DNA of 64,000 nucleotides from Melioribacteraceae bacterium (GTDB lineage: Bacteria; Bacteroidota; Ignavibacteria; Ignavibacteriales; Melioribacteraceae). This document shows, piece by piece, positions 26,249-34,621 of this stretch. The position numbers and the translations under genes are program-made. The stretch covers positions 1 to 64,000 of the forward strand of contig JAIPBD010000005.1 in assembly GCA_021739765.1 (NCBI GenBank). The letters are read 5' to 3'. Below the pieces are notes generated by a model, which was given only the letters and a program-made list of their open reading frames with translations, was not told the origin of the DNA and ran no database searches. Within the stretch, counting starts at the first letter, position 1. Each line of letters begins with the position of its first letter.

Positions 26249-29200
26249 ATGAAAAAAACAATTCTCTTCATCTTCCTCTTAAGCACAAAACTGATTTTTG
26301 CACAGTTTAATGAATATTATCCTGATTACGAATGGCTTACCATAAAAGGTGAATTCGTTGAAGTTCATTATCATCCCGAGGCTGAAAGAACAGCGAGAGT
26401 AGTTGCAAAAATCGCGGATGAAGTCTGGGGACCGATAACTTCGCTTTATCAGTACGAACCGGACTTAGTTCATTTTGTAATAAAAGATATCGATGATTTT
26501 TCCAATGGCGCGACTTATTTCTTTGACAATAAAATCGAGATTTGGGCTTCTGCTCTTGATTTCGATCTTCGTGGAACTAAAGACTGGCTACGAAATGTAA
26601 TTACGCACGAATTTACTCATTTAGTTCAAATTCAAGCCGGTATGAAATTAAGCAGATCCGTTCCGGCTTTTTATCTTCAATACTTAAATTATGAAGATAA
26701 ACGACGACCGGATATCCTTTATGGATTTCCAAATTTTATTGCTTCATATCCCGTCCCCGGTGTAAATATCCCGGCCTGGTTTGCTGAAGGTACGGCACAA
26801 TATCAAAGACCTGAATTTGAATACGAAAATTGGGACGCGCATCGTGATATGATTCTACGAAGTTATGTCCTAGATGGAAATATGCTTACATGGAATCAAA
26901 TGGGAGTTTTCTCAAAAACAAGTTTGGGCAATGAGTCTGTTTACAATTCGGGATACGCATTAACTCGCTATATTGCGCAAAAATATGGCGAAGATAAACT
27001 TCGCGAAATAACTCAAAAGCTTGGGAAATTAACCAATTTCACTATTGACGCTGCGTTCAAAGATGTACTCGGTAAAGACGGTGATGAGATATATTCGGAA
27101 TGGGCTCAATTTTTAAACGAAGATTACAGTAGTAGAATCGCTAATGTCAGGGAAAATCTAATCGTAGGAGATACACTCGCCGATAAAGGATTCGGCAATT
27201 TTTATCCGACTTATTCTCCCGATGGCAAATCAATCGCATACATCTCAAATAAATCTGCTGATTATTTTGGAATTGCAGGGATTTATATAAAAAATTTGGA
27301 AACCGGAAAGGAAATTTCGATTAATGAAAGGATCAATTCTTCGATTGGTTTTATTAGTGATTCTCTAATAGTTTACTCAAAACTCTCCGAGGAAAATCCT
27401 AATTCAATTAATATTCATGATCTTTTCATTTATGATTTGAAGGAAGAAGAGGAAACAAGGATTACCAAAGGTTTGAGGGCAAATTCACCGGCTGTTTCCT
27501 TTGATTCGAAGAAAATAGCTTTTGTCTTTCAAAAAGACGGTACCGGCAACATCGGAATTGTCGATACCGATGGTAAGAACTTCAAACAATTAACTTTTTA
27601 TTCAAATGGTGAACAAGCTTTCAACCCAACATTTACGCCGGATAACAACTCTGTAGTATTTGGATTCGCGCAAACAAAAGAAAGAGACATCGCTTCGATC
27701 AATATTGATGGAACCGGATTTAAGTATGTTATAAAAACTGAGGACGATGAACGTAATCCAATTTATAATAAAGAGGGAAGATTGTATTATTCTTCCGACG
27801 TCACCGGAATTTTCAATATCTATTCTTTGGATAACGGCGACAAAGAAAGTAATCAGCACACAAATGTAATCGGAGGGGCATTTATGCCCTCAGTGCGGGA
27901 GGATGGAACTATCGCGTATGCCGGTTATACTTCCGGCGGATATAAAATCTTTTCGATTAAAAACGAAGATCAAGCAAAAGTTGTTCCCGGAAAATCTTAC
28001 ACTGTAACAAAAAATCCACCTTTGGATATGTCGAAACCCAACGGCGATTTAACCCAAAGTACAATTACATCATTGAAAAATTTTAACGATGGAATTACTC
28101 CGGATTACGAAGTCGAAAAGTATTCCGGTTCATTTTCGAAAATATCCTTCTTCCCATTTATCCGTTACGATAATTACAATTCAGAAAGTTCGTTTCTTGA
28201 AAAATTAAAACCCGGTGTATATATATCATCGTTCGACATGCTAAATAGAATGGCGTTGTTTGGGGGAGCTTCAATTAATGCAAATATGGAACGAGATTTA
28301 TTTTTGATATTTGATTATCGAGATAAACTTCCGCTAATTTATGGGTTGGGACTCAAACCAGAATTATCACTTGAGCTTTATAGTATCAGTAGAAAGGCTG
28401 ATGTAGATATTTTCTTCGGTGTAGACTCAACCGGCGGAAATGTGAGTTATGATTATATTATCCCAACGGCTGTTACATATAATCTCTTCGAATTTGATAT
28501 TGTTGCCAAACACAAAATATTTAATAGCGCGAACGAAATTGAAGCAAGGTTTATCTACAGCAGTTATACCGCGACTTTAAGCAGTTTTATTCTTCCCGAT
28601 AGCCGAAGCACTCTTTACCCGACAACTAATGACACATATTTTATCGGTAAAAATATTCGTTTGTTATGGCGACATCAAAGCTATATTCCAAATATTGACA
28701 GGGATATTAATCCGATTGGGCGAAAAATTGAATTAAAGTATGATTACGAATTTAATGAATTCAACGACAAAGGCGAGTACGAAGTTGAAGATGGATTGCT
28801 GAAGCCGGTTTACAATGATTACAAATTTCATAAGCTTGAGTTAAATTGGACCGAACATTACGAAACTCTTAAAAACCATACTTTATCGGCGCAGCTAAGA
28901 GTCGGATCAATCCTGGGACCGGAAGTACCCGATTTTTTTGATTTCTATTTAGGTGGATTAATTGGAATGAAAAGTTATCCGTTTTATGCGATTTCCGGAA
29001 ACGAGATAGGATGGTTGAATCTTACATATCGAATGCCTTTGTTCACAAAAATTGATTACCGTTTCGGTCACTTTTATCTCGATAAAATTTTTATATCAGT
29101 TTACGGCGATTTAGGGAATGCATGGAATGGAGATGTTCCTGGATTTAGTGAATTTAAGAAAGGAGCGGGAGCGGAAGTCAGAATCAAGTTAAATTCCTTT

Positions 29201-29338
29201 TATCTTTTCCCCACAAGTCTATTTTTTAACGCTTCATATTCCTTCGACGATGTAACACGAGATGTAAGAGGCGAGACCGTTCGTTACGGTAAAGAATGGC
29301 GGTTTTACGGTGGTATTCTTTTTGATTTCAACATATAA
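26249..29338 (+). CDS. Gluzincin peptidase / TolB propeller / outer-membrane barrel protein
   Basis: This 1029-residue protein has three parts. After a signal peptide (LIFAQ) comes a peptidase-MA-like gluzincin domain, with H120-E121-x-x-H124 in THEFTHLVQ and the third ligand Glu180 in WFAEGTAQY, so it looks catalytically competent. Residues about 310-590 are TolB/PD40-type propeller repeats (YPTYSPDGKSIAYIS, PTFTPDNNSVVFGF). The last 380 or so residues look like an outer-membrane beta barrel of the surface-antigen/BamA type (FFDFYLGGLIGMKSYPFY, ending GGILFDFNI). It would be a protease and propeller anchored by its own barrel. It starts 2 bases after the pseudo-peptidase gene and is coupled by TAATG to the next gene. 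Confidence 0.85.
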   Translation: MKKTILFIFLLSTKLIFAQFNEYYPDYEWLTIKGEFVEVHYHPEAERTARVVAKIADEVWGPITSLYQYEPDLVHFVIKDIDDFSNGATYFFDNKIEIWASALDFDLRGTKDWLRNVITHEFTHLVQIQAGMKLSRSVPAFYLQYLNYEDKRRPDILYGFPNFIASYPVPGVNIPAWFAEGTAQYQRPEFEYENWDAHRDMILRSYVLDGNMLTWNQMGVFSKTSLGNESVYNSGYALTRYIAQKYGEDKLREITQKLGKLTNFTIDAAFKDVLGKDGDEIYSEWAQFLNEDYSSRIANVRENLIVGDTLADKGFGNFYPTYSPDGKSIAYISNKSADYFGIAGIYIKNLETGKEISINERINSSIGFISDSLIVYSKLSEENPNSINIHDLFIYDLKEEEETRITKGLRANSPAVSFDSKKIAFVFQKDGTGNIGIVDTDGKNFKQLTFYSNGEQAFNPTFTPDNNSVVFGFAQTKERDIASINIDGTGFKYVIKTEDDERNPIYNKEGRLYYSSDVTGIFNIYSLDNGDKESNQHTNVIGGAFMPSVREDGTIAYAGYTSGGYKIFSIKNEDQAKVVPGKSYTVTKNPPLDMSKPNGDLTQSTITSLKNFNDGITPDYEVEKYSGSFSKISFFPFIRYDNYNSESSFLEKLKPGVYISSFDMLNRMALFGGASINANMERDLFLIFDYRDKLPLIYGLGLKPELSLELYSISRKADVDIFFGVDSTGGNVSYDYIIPTAVTYNLFEFDIVAKHKIFNSANEIEARFIYSSYTATLSSFILPDSRSTLYPTTNDTYFIGKNIRLLWRHQSYIPNIDRDINPIGRKIELKYDYEFNEFNDKGEYEVEDGLLKPVYNDYKFHKLELNWTEHYETLKNHTLSAQLRVGSILGPEVPDFFDFYLGGLIGMKSYPFYAISGNEIGWLNLTYRMPLFTKIDYRFGHFYLDKIFISVYGDLGNAWNGDVPGFSEFKKGAGAEVRIKLNSFYLFPTSLFFNASYSFDDVTRDVRGETVRYGKEWRFYGGILFDFNI

Positions 29339-30231
29339 TGGCTATTGGTATGGTAAAATTTATTTTTGTCTTTTTGCTGTCAACTTCTCTTTTTGCACAG
29401 GATAATTCCGCACTTACCGGTGTTCTAAATTACGATAGCAAAATTGCGCTGGAAAATTCACCTGTCGAACTTAAACCTGAGAACAACGAATCAGTAAGAA
29501 AATCTCCACTTTTAGCAGGATTACTATCCGCCGCTCTGCCCGGAGCCGGCGAGTTTTATGTTGGTGATTATTGGAAGTCGTTTATATTTGTTGGAATTGA
29601 AGCTGCGGCAATAACATTTAAAGTTTTATATGATCAAAAAGGTGATGACCAGACAGTCATTTTCGAAGATTACGCGCATCAACATTGGTCGGTTGAAAGA
29701 TATGCTCAGTGGAGCGTTGCAAACGCGGAAAGAATTAACCCGGATATTTTCAGTCAGCATGATAACTCAATTTTGCAAGTGTTTGAAAACGGTGCAGTGA
29801 ATTGGGATCGATTGAACAGTTTGGAAAGAGCCATAGGGAACTATTATTCCCACACTCTCGAAAGATTCGGCGAGCAGCAATATTACGAAATGATTGGAAA
29901 ATATCCCCAATTCAATCCGGGATGGGATGATTTTGATGAAAGTAAATATCCCGACGGAATGTATGATTATACAAATGGACCAGATAGCGATCCGGTGACT
30001 GATAAATTCGAACATTATTCCGGTTTACGCGGCGAAGCAAATGATTTTTATAATGTAGCATCCAAAGCGGTTATCGTAATAATTGTAAATCACATTGCAA
30101 GTATTGTCGATGCTGCGATATCCGCGAATTCATTCAATAAAAGAGTTGAAATCTCATCTGATATTCAAAAAGTAAATTTTGGATACAGGAATGATTATAT
30201 TCAAAGATTGAATCTCAAGATTAGTTTTTAG
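29338..30231 (+). CDS. DUF5683-like membrane/envelope protein
   Basis: This is a 297-residue protein with an N-terminal signal sequence (STSLFAQ). A hydrophobic module, SPLLAGLLSAALPGAGEFYVGDYWKSFIFVGIEA, resembles the DUF5683 type found in Bacteroidota envelope proteins. A charged central region and a second hydrophobic segment near residue 245 follow. Function is unknown. Its ATG overlaps the preceding TAA by one base; an alternative ATG four codons later gives a cleaner signal peptide. It closes the porU-porV gene string. Confidence 0.6.
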   Translation: MAIGMVKFIFVFLLSTSLFAQDNSALTGVLNYDSKIALENSPVELKPENNESVRKSPLLAGLLSAALPGAGEFYVGDYWKSFIFVGIEAAAITFKVLYDQKGDDQTVIFEDYAHQHWSVERYAQWSVANAERINPDIFSQHDNSILQVFENGAVNWDRLNSLERAIGNYYSHTLERFGEQQYYEMIGKYPQFNPGWDDFDESKYPDGMYDYTNGPDSDPVTDKFEHYSGLRGEANDFYNVASKAVIVIIVNHIASIVDAAISANSFNKRVEISSDIQKVNFGYRNDYIQRLNLKISF

Positions 30232-30237
30232 GTTTCC

Positions 30238-31551
30238 ATGAAAACACCTCTCGTTGTAATTGTCGGCAGGCCGAATGTCGGCAAGTCTACTCTATTTAAT
30301 CGTCTTACCAAAACAAATACCGCGATCGTTGATGATGTAAGCGGTGTTACCCGTGACCGGAATTACGGCGAAGTTTTGTGGAATGGCAAAACATTCAAAA
30401 TTATGGATACAGGCGGATACGTGCCTGAATCAGATAATTTATTTGAAATTGCGATAAAAGAACAAGTTCAAATTGCGATCGAAGAAGCGGATGCTATAAT
30501 ATTTTTGACCGACGGTAGAGCCGGCATAACGCCTGTTGATAGCGAAATAGCCATTATGCTCCGCAAATCATCAAAATTCTCCATGTTATTGGTTAATAAA
30601 GTTGACAGCGAAAAACACATCGATTCAAAATCCGATTTTTATAAATTCGGTTTGGAACACGTTGCTGATATTGCTGCTATTAACGGTAGGAATCTTGGCG
30701 ATGTTCTTGATAATCTGGTAAATAACCTTGATTTTCCCGACGAGTCTTTGGATGAGGACGAACGATTAAAAATTGCTGTTCTCGGAAGACCGAATGTTGG
30801 CAAATCTTCCCTAACAAATGCACTTCTGGGCTATGATCGAAGCATTGTTACTAATATCCCTGGAACAACTCGTGACAGTATCAATTCAGTGCTTAAATAT
30901 TACGGCGAAGAGATTATTTTAGTAGATACTGCCGGACTTAGAAAAAAAGCGCGTGTAAAAGAAAACATTGAATTCTACTCGAACGTTAGAACTTTTAAGG
31001 CGATCGCGGAATCTGACGTTTCAATTGTATTAATTGATGCCCAGTTTGGCATTGAAAAACAAGACAAACACATTATCGATGAAGCCGTTCGGAGACGAAA
31101 AGGACTTGTACTTGCCGTAAATAAGTGGGACTTGATCGAAAAGGATCACAAAACGGCGCGTGAATTCGAACAAGAGATTATTTACTCAATGGGTTCTATC
31201 GATTATGTTCCCATAATTTTTATTTCCGCATTAACCAAACAAAGAATTTATAAAGTTATTGACATTGCAAAAACTGTTCAGGCCGCGAGATTAACAAAAG
31301 TCCCGACTCGCGAATTGAATGATACGATGCTCGGTATTATTAAAAAAACGCCTCCTCCGGCGTCACCAACCGGGAAAGAAGTTAAAATCAAATATTTAAC
31401 TCAGGTTGGTGATAAATACCCCATTTTTCTCCTCTTTGCGAATAACTCAAAATTTATTCCCGATAGTTACCGGCGATTTATTGAGAAACAACTTCGAGCA
31501 AATTTCGGGTTTGCAGGAGTTCCGATGACAGTGAGTTTCCGGGATAAGTAG
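30238..31551 (+). CDS. der: Ribosome assembly GTPase Der (EngA)
   Basis: Der is an essential GTPase for 50S subunit maturation. Two GTPase domains in tandem are evident: GRPNVGKS P-loops at about residues 10-17 and 183-190, each with its DTGG or DTAG switch motif and an NKxD motif (NKVD, NKWD). A KH-like C-terminal domain follows. At 437 residues it is of normal length. It lies close behind the membrane protein gene (6 bases) and 8 bases before the oxidoreductase, so it is embedded in a long same-strand run. Confidence 0.97.
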   Translation: MKTPLVVIVGRPNVGKSTLFNRLTKTNTAIVDDVSGVTRDRNYGEVLWNGKTFKIMDTGGYVPESDNLFEIAIKEQVQIAIEEADAIIFLTDGRAGITPVDSEIAIMLRKSSKFSMLLVNKVDSEKHIDSKSDFYKFGLEHVADIAAINGRNLGDVLDNLVNNLDFPDESLDEDERLKIAVLGRPNVGKSSLTNALLGYDRSIVTNIPGTTRDSINSVLKYYGEEIILVDTAGLRKKARVKENIEFYSNVRTFKAIAESDVSIVLIDAQFGIEKQDKHIIDEAVRRRKGLVLAVNKWDLIEKDHKTAREFEQEIIYSMGSIDYVPIIFISALTKQRIYKVIDIAKTVQAARLTKVPTRELNDTMLGIIKKTPPPASPTGKEVKIKYLTQVGDKYPIFLLFANNSKFIPDSYRRFIEKQLRANFGFAGVPMTVSFRDK

Positions 31552-31559
31552 TTGGCTCC

Positions 31560-32909
31560 ATGTTTAAACCAAGAAAAATATTAATCATTGGGGGAAATGC
31601 GGCCGGACCCGCCGCCGCTGCAAAGGCCAAAAGGATTAATCCTCAGGCCGAAGTGATTATGTTTGAAAAGGGACCACACATCTCAACAGGAACTTGTGAG
31701 CTTCCTTATGTGCTTGGTGGCGAGATTTCTTCTTCGGAGGAAGTGGTGTTTTTCAACGAATCATCGTTTGAATCTGCAAAAGGTGTGAAAGTTTACTGCA
31801 ATAGCTTTGTTGAAAGCATAAATAAAAATCAAAACAAAATATCCGTTCGAAATTTGTTGTCTGATACCACAAAACAATTCGAATACGATTCTTTAATATT
31901 GTGTACAGGCAGTGTTGCTAATGGATGTCCGGGATTACCTCAGAATTCAAAAAATGTTATATCGCTTAAATCGGTTACCGATTTAAATTATTTGAAAAAA
32001 TATCTTGTGAAATCTCAAGTTAAAACTGTTGCGATAATTGGTTCAGGCTACATTGGAATAGAAACAGCTGAAGCTTTTTCGAAGATTGGGATTCCCGTTA
32101 AACTGTTTGAAATATCAGCGAGACCAATGCCAAAAGCTGAACCTGAGGTTTCCGCTCTTATCTTTGAGGAGCTCCACAGGAATAATGTTGAATTTTTTGG
32201 CGACCAAACCAAAATTCAGTTTATTGAAAAAAATGAGATCATTACTTCCATCAAAATCGATAGCAGATTTATTGAGGTTGATTTCGTACTCTGCGCAACC
32301 GGATTTTCTCCAAATAACGCGCTGGCAAAAACAATCAATCTGAATTTGGGAAAAGAGGGTGGTTTGTTGGTTGATTCAAAATTAAAAACCAATCAGAATA
32401 AAATCTATGCCGCCGGTGATTGCATTGAGATTAAAGATTTTATAACTCTAAAAAACCATCTTTTACCATTGGCAACCATTGCTCATAGAAGCGGTCATGT
32501 TGCCGGAGAGAATGCTGCGGGTGGGAATAGACATTTTAAACCGGTTATAAAAAATATTTCGGTTAAAATTTTTGATTCCGTTTTTTCACAAGTGGGATTG
32601 TCCGAAAGCGAAGCTTTAGAACACGGTTTTGCCTATAATTCCGTTTCGGCGGTGGCGAACAACTTAGTTCATGTGATGCCAAATTCATCAAAAGTATTTG
32701 GAAAATTGATTTACAAGAGAGAATCATTCGAAATTTTAGGCGCGACATTTTTCGGTAAAAATGAAGTAATCGGATACGCGGATATTATCGCAGCAATGAT
32801 TTACAATAAAGATTCGGCTAAAAAATTGGCGGAATACGAATTCAATTATACACCGCCTCTTTCACCGTTTATAAATTTACTTTCCATTTTGGGAAGGAAA
32901 ATAAATTAG
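31560..32909 (+). CDS. CoA-disulfide reductase-like FAD/NAD(P) oxidoreductase
   Basis: This flavoprotein of the pyridine-nucleotide disulfide oxidoreductase family (449 residues) has an FAD-binding GGNAAGPAAAAKAKR at the N-terminus. A single redox Cys46 lies in STGTCELPYVLGG, the pattern of CoA-disulfide reductases, NADH oxidases and persulfide reductases. A second nucleotide-binding GSGYIGIE sits at about residue 160, YAAGDC at about 281, and there is a dimerisation domain. The single Cys rather than a CxxxxC pair sets it apart from lipoamide or thioredoxin reductases. It probably reduces a low-molecular-weight thiol disulfide or persulfide. BshC in the same window suggests bacillithiol is present, but the substrate cannot be fixed from sequence. 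Confidence 0.85.
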   Translation: MFKPRKILIIGGNAAGPAAAAKAKRINPQAEVIMFEKGPHISTGTCELPYVLGGEISSSEEVVFFNESSFESAKGVKVYCNSFVESINKNQNKISVRNLLSDTTKQFEYDSLILCTGSVANGCPGLPQNSKNVISLKSVTDLNYLKKYLVKSQVKTVAIIGSGYIGIETAEAFSKIGIPVKLFEISARPMPKAEPEVSALIFEELHRNNVEFFGDQTKIQFIEKNEIITSIKIDSRFIEVDFVLCATGFSPNNALAKTINLNLGKEGGLLVDSKLKTNQNKIYAAGDCIEIKDFITLKNHLLPLATIAHRSGHVAGENAAGGNRHFKPVIKNISVKIFDSVFSQVGLSESEALEHGFAYNSVSAVANNLVHVMPNSSKVFGKLIYKRESFEILGATFFGKNEVIGYADIIAAMIYNKDSAKKLAEYEFNYTPPLSPFINLLSILGRKIN

Positions 32910-32918
32910 GACAGTTTT

Positions 32919-33545
32919 ATGAACCAAATTATTTTACTTGAAAGTGCGATCATCAAGCAAGAATTAACCAAATTGAGAGACAAAAACTCAAGCACCGCCA
33001 CTTTTAGAAATTCGTTAACAAGAATCGGTTATGCGCTTGCGGTTGAATGTAGTAAATTTTTAGAAACCACCGAATTCGAAATCGAGACTCCGCTCGAAAA
33101 AACTACCGGATATAAAATCGCGCATGAAATTGTGATATTTCCAATATTGAGAGCCGGACTCGGTTTTGTTGATCCTTTTTTACAAATTTATTCGGACGCA
33201 AAAGTTGGTCATATTGGTCTTAAAAGAAATGAATCTACCTTGCAGCCTGAAGAGTACTACTATAATTCCCCCATAAATTTGAAAGAACATGAAGTAATAG
33301 TTGTTGATCCAATGCTGGCAACCGGCGGAAGTGCTGTAAGCGCAATCAACAATCTAAAAGAACGTGGCGCAAAACGCATAATTTTTGCCTCCCTAATCTC
33401 CGCACCCGAAGGGCTGACATTCCTATCGCAATCTCATCCCGATATAACAATTATCACCGCGGCAAAAGACAGACAGTTGAATGAGAAGGGTTACATTTTA
33501 CCGGGGTTAGGCGATGCGGGAGATAGGACATTTGGGACTGCCTAG
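32919..33545 (+). CDS. upp: Uracil phosphoribosyltransferase
   Basis: This pyrimidine-salvage enzyme makes UMP from uracil and PRPP. It has 208 residues, normal length. The PRPP loop VVDPMLATGGSA is intact and the uracil-binding C-terminal segment (YILPGLGDAGDRTFGT) is present. It begins 9 bases after the oxidoreductase gene. Its 3' end overlaps the start of the TPR lipoprotein-like gene by 32 bases. Confidence 0.96.
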   Translation: MNQIILLESAIIKQELTKLRDKNSSTATFRNSLTRIGYALAVECSKFLETTEFEIETPLEKTTGYKIAHEIVIFPILRAGLGFVDPFLQIYSDAKVGHIGLKRNESTLQPEEYYYNSPINLKEHEVIVVDPMLATGGSAVSAINNLKERGAKRIIFASLISAPEGLTFLSQSHPDITIITAAKDRQLNEKGYILPGLGDAGDRTFGTA

Positions 33546-34566
33546 ATTTTTTCTGCCGGTTTATCTACTTGTAATTTCGACCGTTTCAGGGCAATCGTAT
33601 CCCATTGCGGAAGTCGATTCGCTACTTAATGAAGTAATTCATCAAACTTTGCTCCAAAATTATGAAAAAGCCGGAATCGCCGGTGATTTATTGGAGAAGC
33701 ATTATCCCGATTTACCCTTTGGCGAATTGTACAACGCGGCCGTTCTTATTATGAAATCCGAGGATTATTATGAGAATATCAATGCGGAGAAAATATCTTA
33801 TCTGTTAGAAAAAGCCGAAGAAAAGACCAAGTTGATGTTGGAAAATAATAATTCTGATCCTTGGAATAATTATTTGATGGGCGTAATTAAAGGTTATCAA
33901 GCCTATGTTGAGGTGCTCGGCGATGATTTACTTGAGGCTTTTTCGCAAGGATATTTTTCAATTCAATATATGAATAGAGTTCTTACCGTTGATTCGAGCT
34001 TTGTTGAAGTATTTATGCCGATCGGCACATATTATTACTGGAAAAGCGCGAAAATGGAATCCCTCAGCTGGCTTCCTTTTATGAATGATGACCGGGACAA
34101 GGGAATTCAATATCTGTTAAAATCAATGAGCGCGGATAGTTACAATCATTATCTCACCGCCCACTCATTAATTTGGATTTATATTGATAGAAAAAATTTC
34201 CGGGAGGGCGCTGCCGTTGCTGAACAAATTTTAAAAAAATATCCGGACAATAGATTTTTTCTTAAAAATCTTGGAAGATGTTATCAGGAATTTGATAAAC
34301 CCAATTCAATACGAATTTATAAGCTGATCCTTCAGTCTTTGAGGGATGAGGGCAAATTAAATAATAACAATCTGATGACTTTTAATATTCGCTTAGCTGA
34401 CATGTATTATGAGCTGGAAGATTATAAGAATCTCGAAAATGTTTGTACCGAAATGACCAACGCAAAACTTACCGAAGAGCAGTTGGAAGAAAACGAACTA
34501 CGATTGTTGAAGATTAAAAAATATTTGGACGTAATTGAAAAGAACAACTCGGATTCGAATAAATAG
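33514..34566 (+). CDS. Exported TPR protein
   Basis: The 350-residue product has a hydrophobic N-terminal signal (FFLPVYLLVISTVSGQS), then mostly helical repeats with TPR character (GAAVAEQILKKYPDNRFFLKNLGRCYQEF). It lacks catalytic motifs and is probably a periplasmic scaffold. The start overlaps upp. ATG at 33514 is used here; a TTG at 33532 with GGGAG nine bases upstream gives a more typical signal peptide and is a reasonable alternative. No family can be named. Confidence 0.7.
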   Translation: MREIGHLGLPRFFLPVYLLVISTVSGQSYPIAEVDSLLNEVIHQTLLQNYEKAGIAGDLLEKHYPDLPFGELYNAAVLIMKSEDYYENINAEKISYLLEKAEEKTKLMLENNNSDPWNNYLMGVIKGYQAYVEVLGDDLLEAFSQGYFSIQYMNRVLTVDSSFVEVFMPIGTYYYWKSAKMESLSWLPFMNDDRDKGIQYLLKSMSADSYNHYLTAHSLIWIYIDRKNFREGAAVAEQILKKYPDNRFFLKNLGRCYQEFDKPNSIRIYKLILQSLRDEGKLNNNNLMTFNIRLADMYYELEDYKNLENVCTEMTNAKLTEEQLEENELRLLKIKKYLDVIEKNNSDSNK

Positions 34567-34621
34567 GTTGATTTTTTGTGGAATTGGCTGTATTAATACA
34601 AGTTGAATTGGATAAGCAGTT

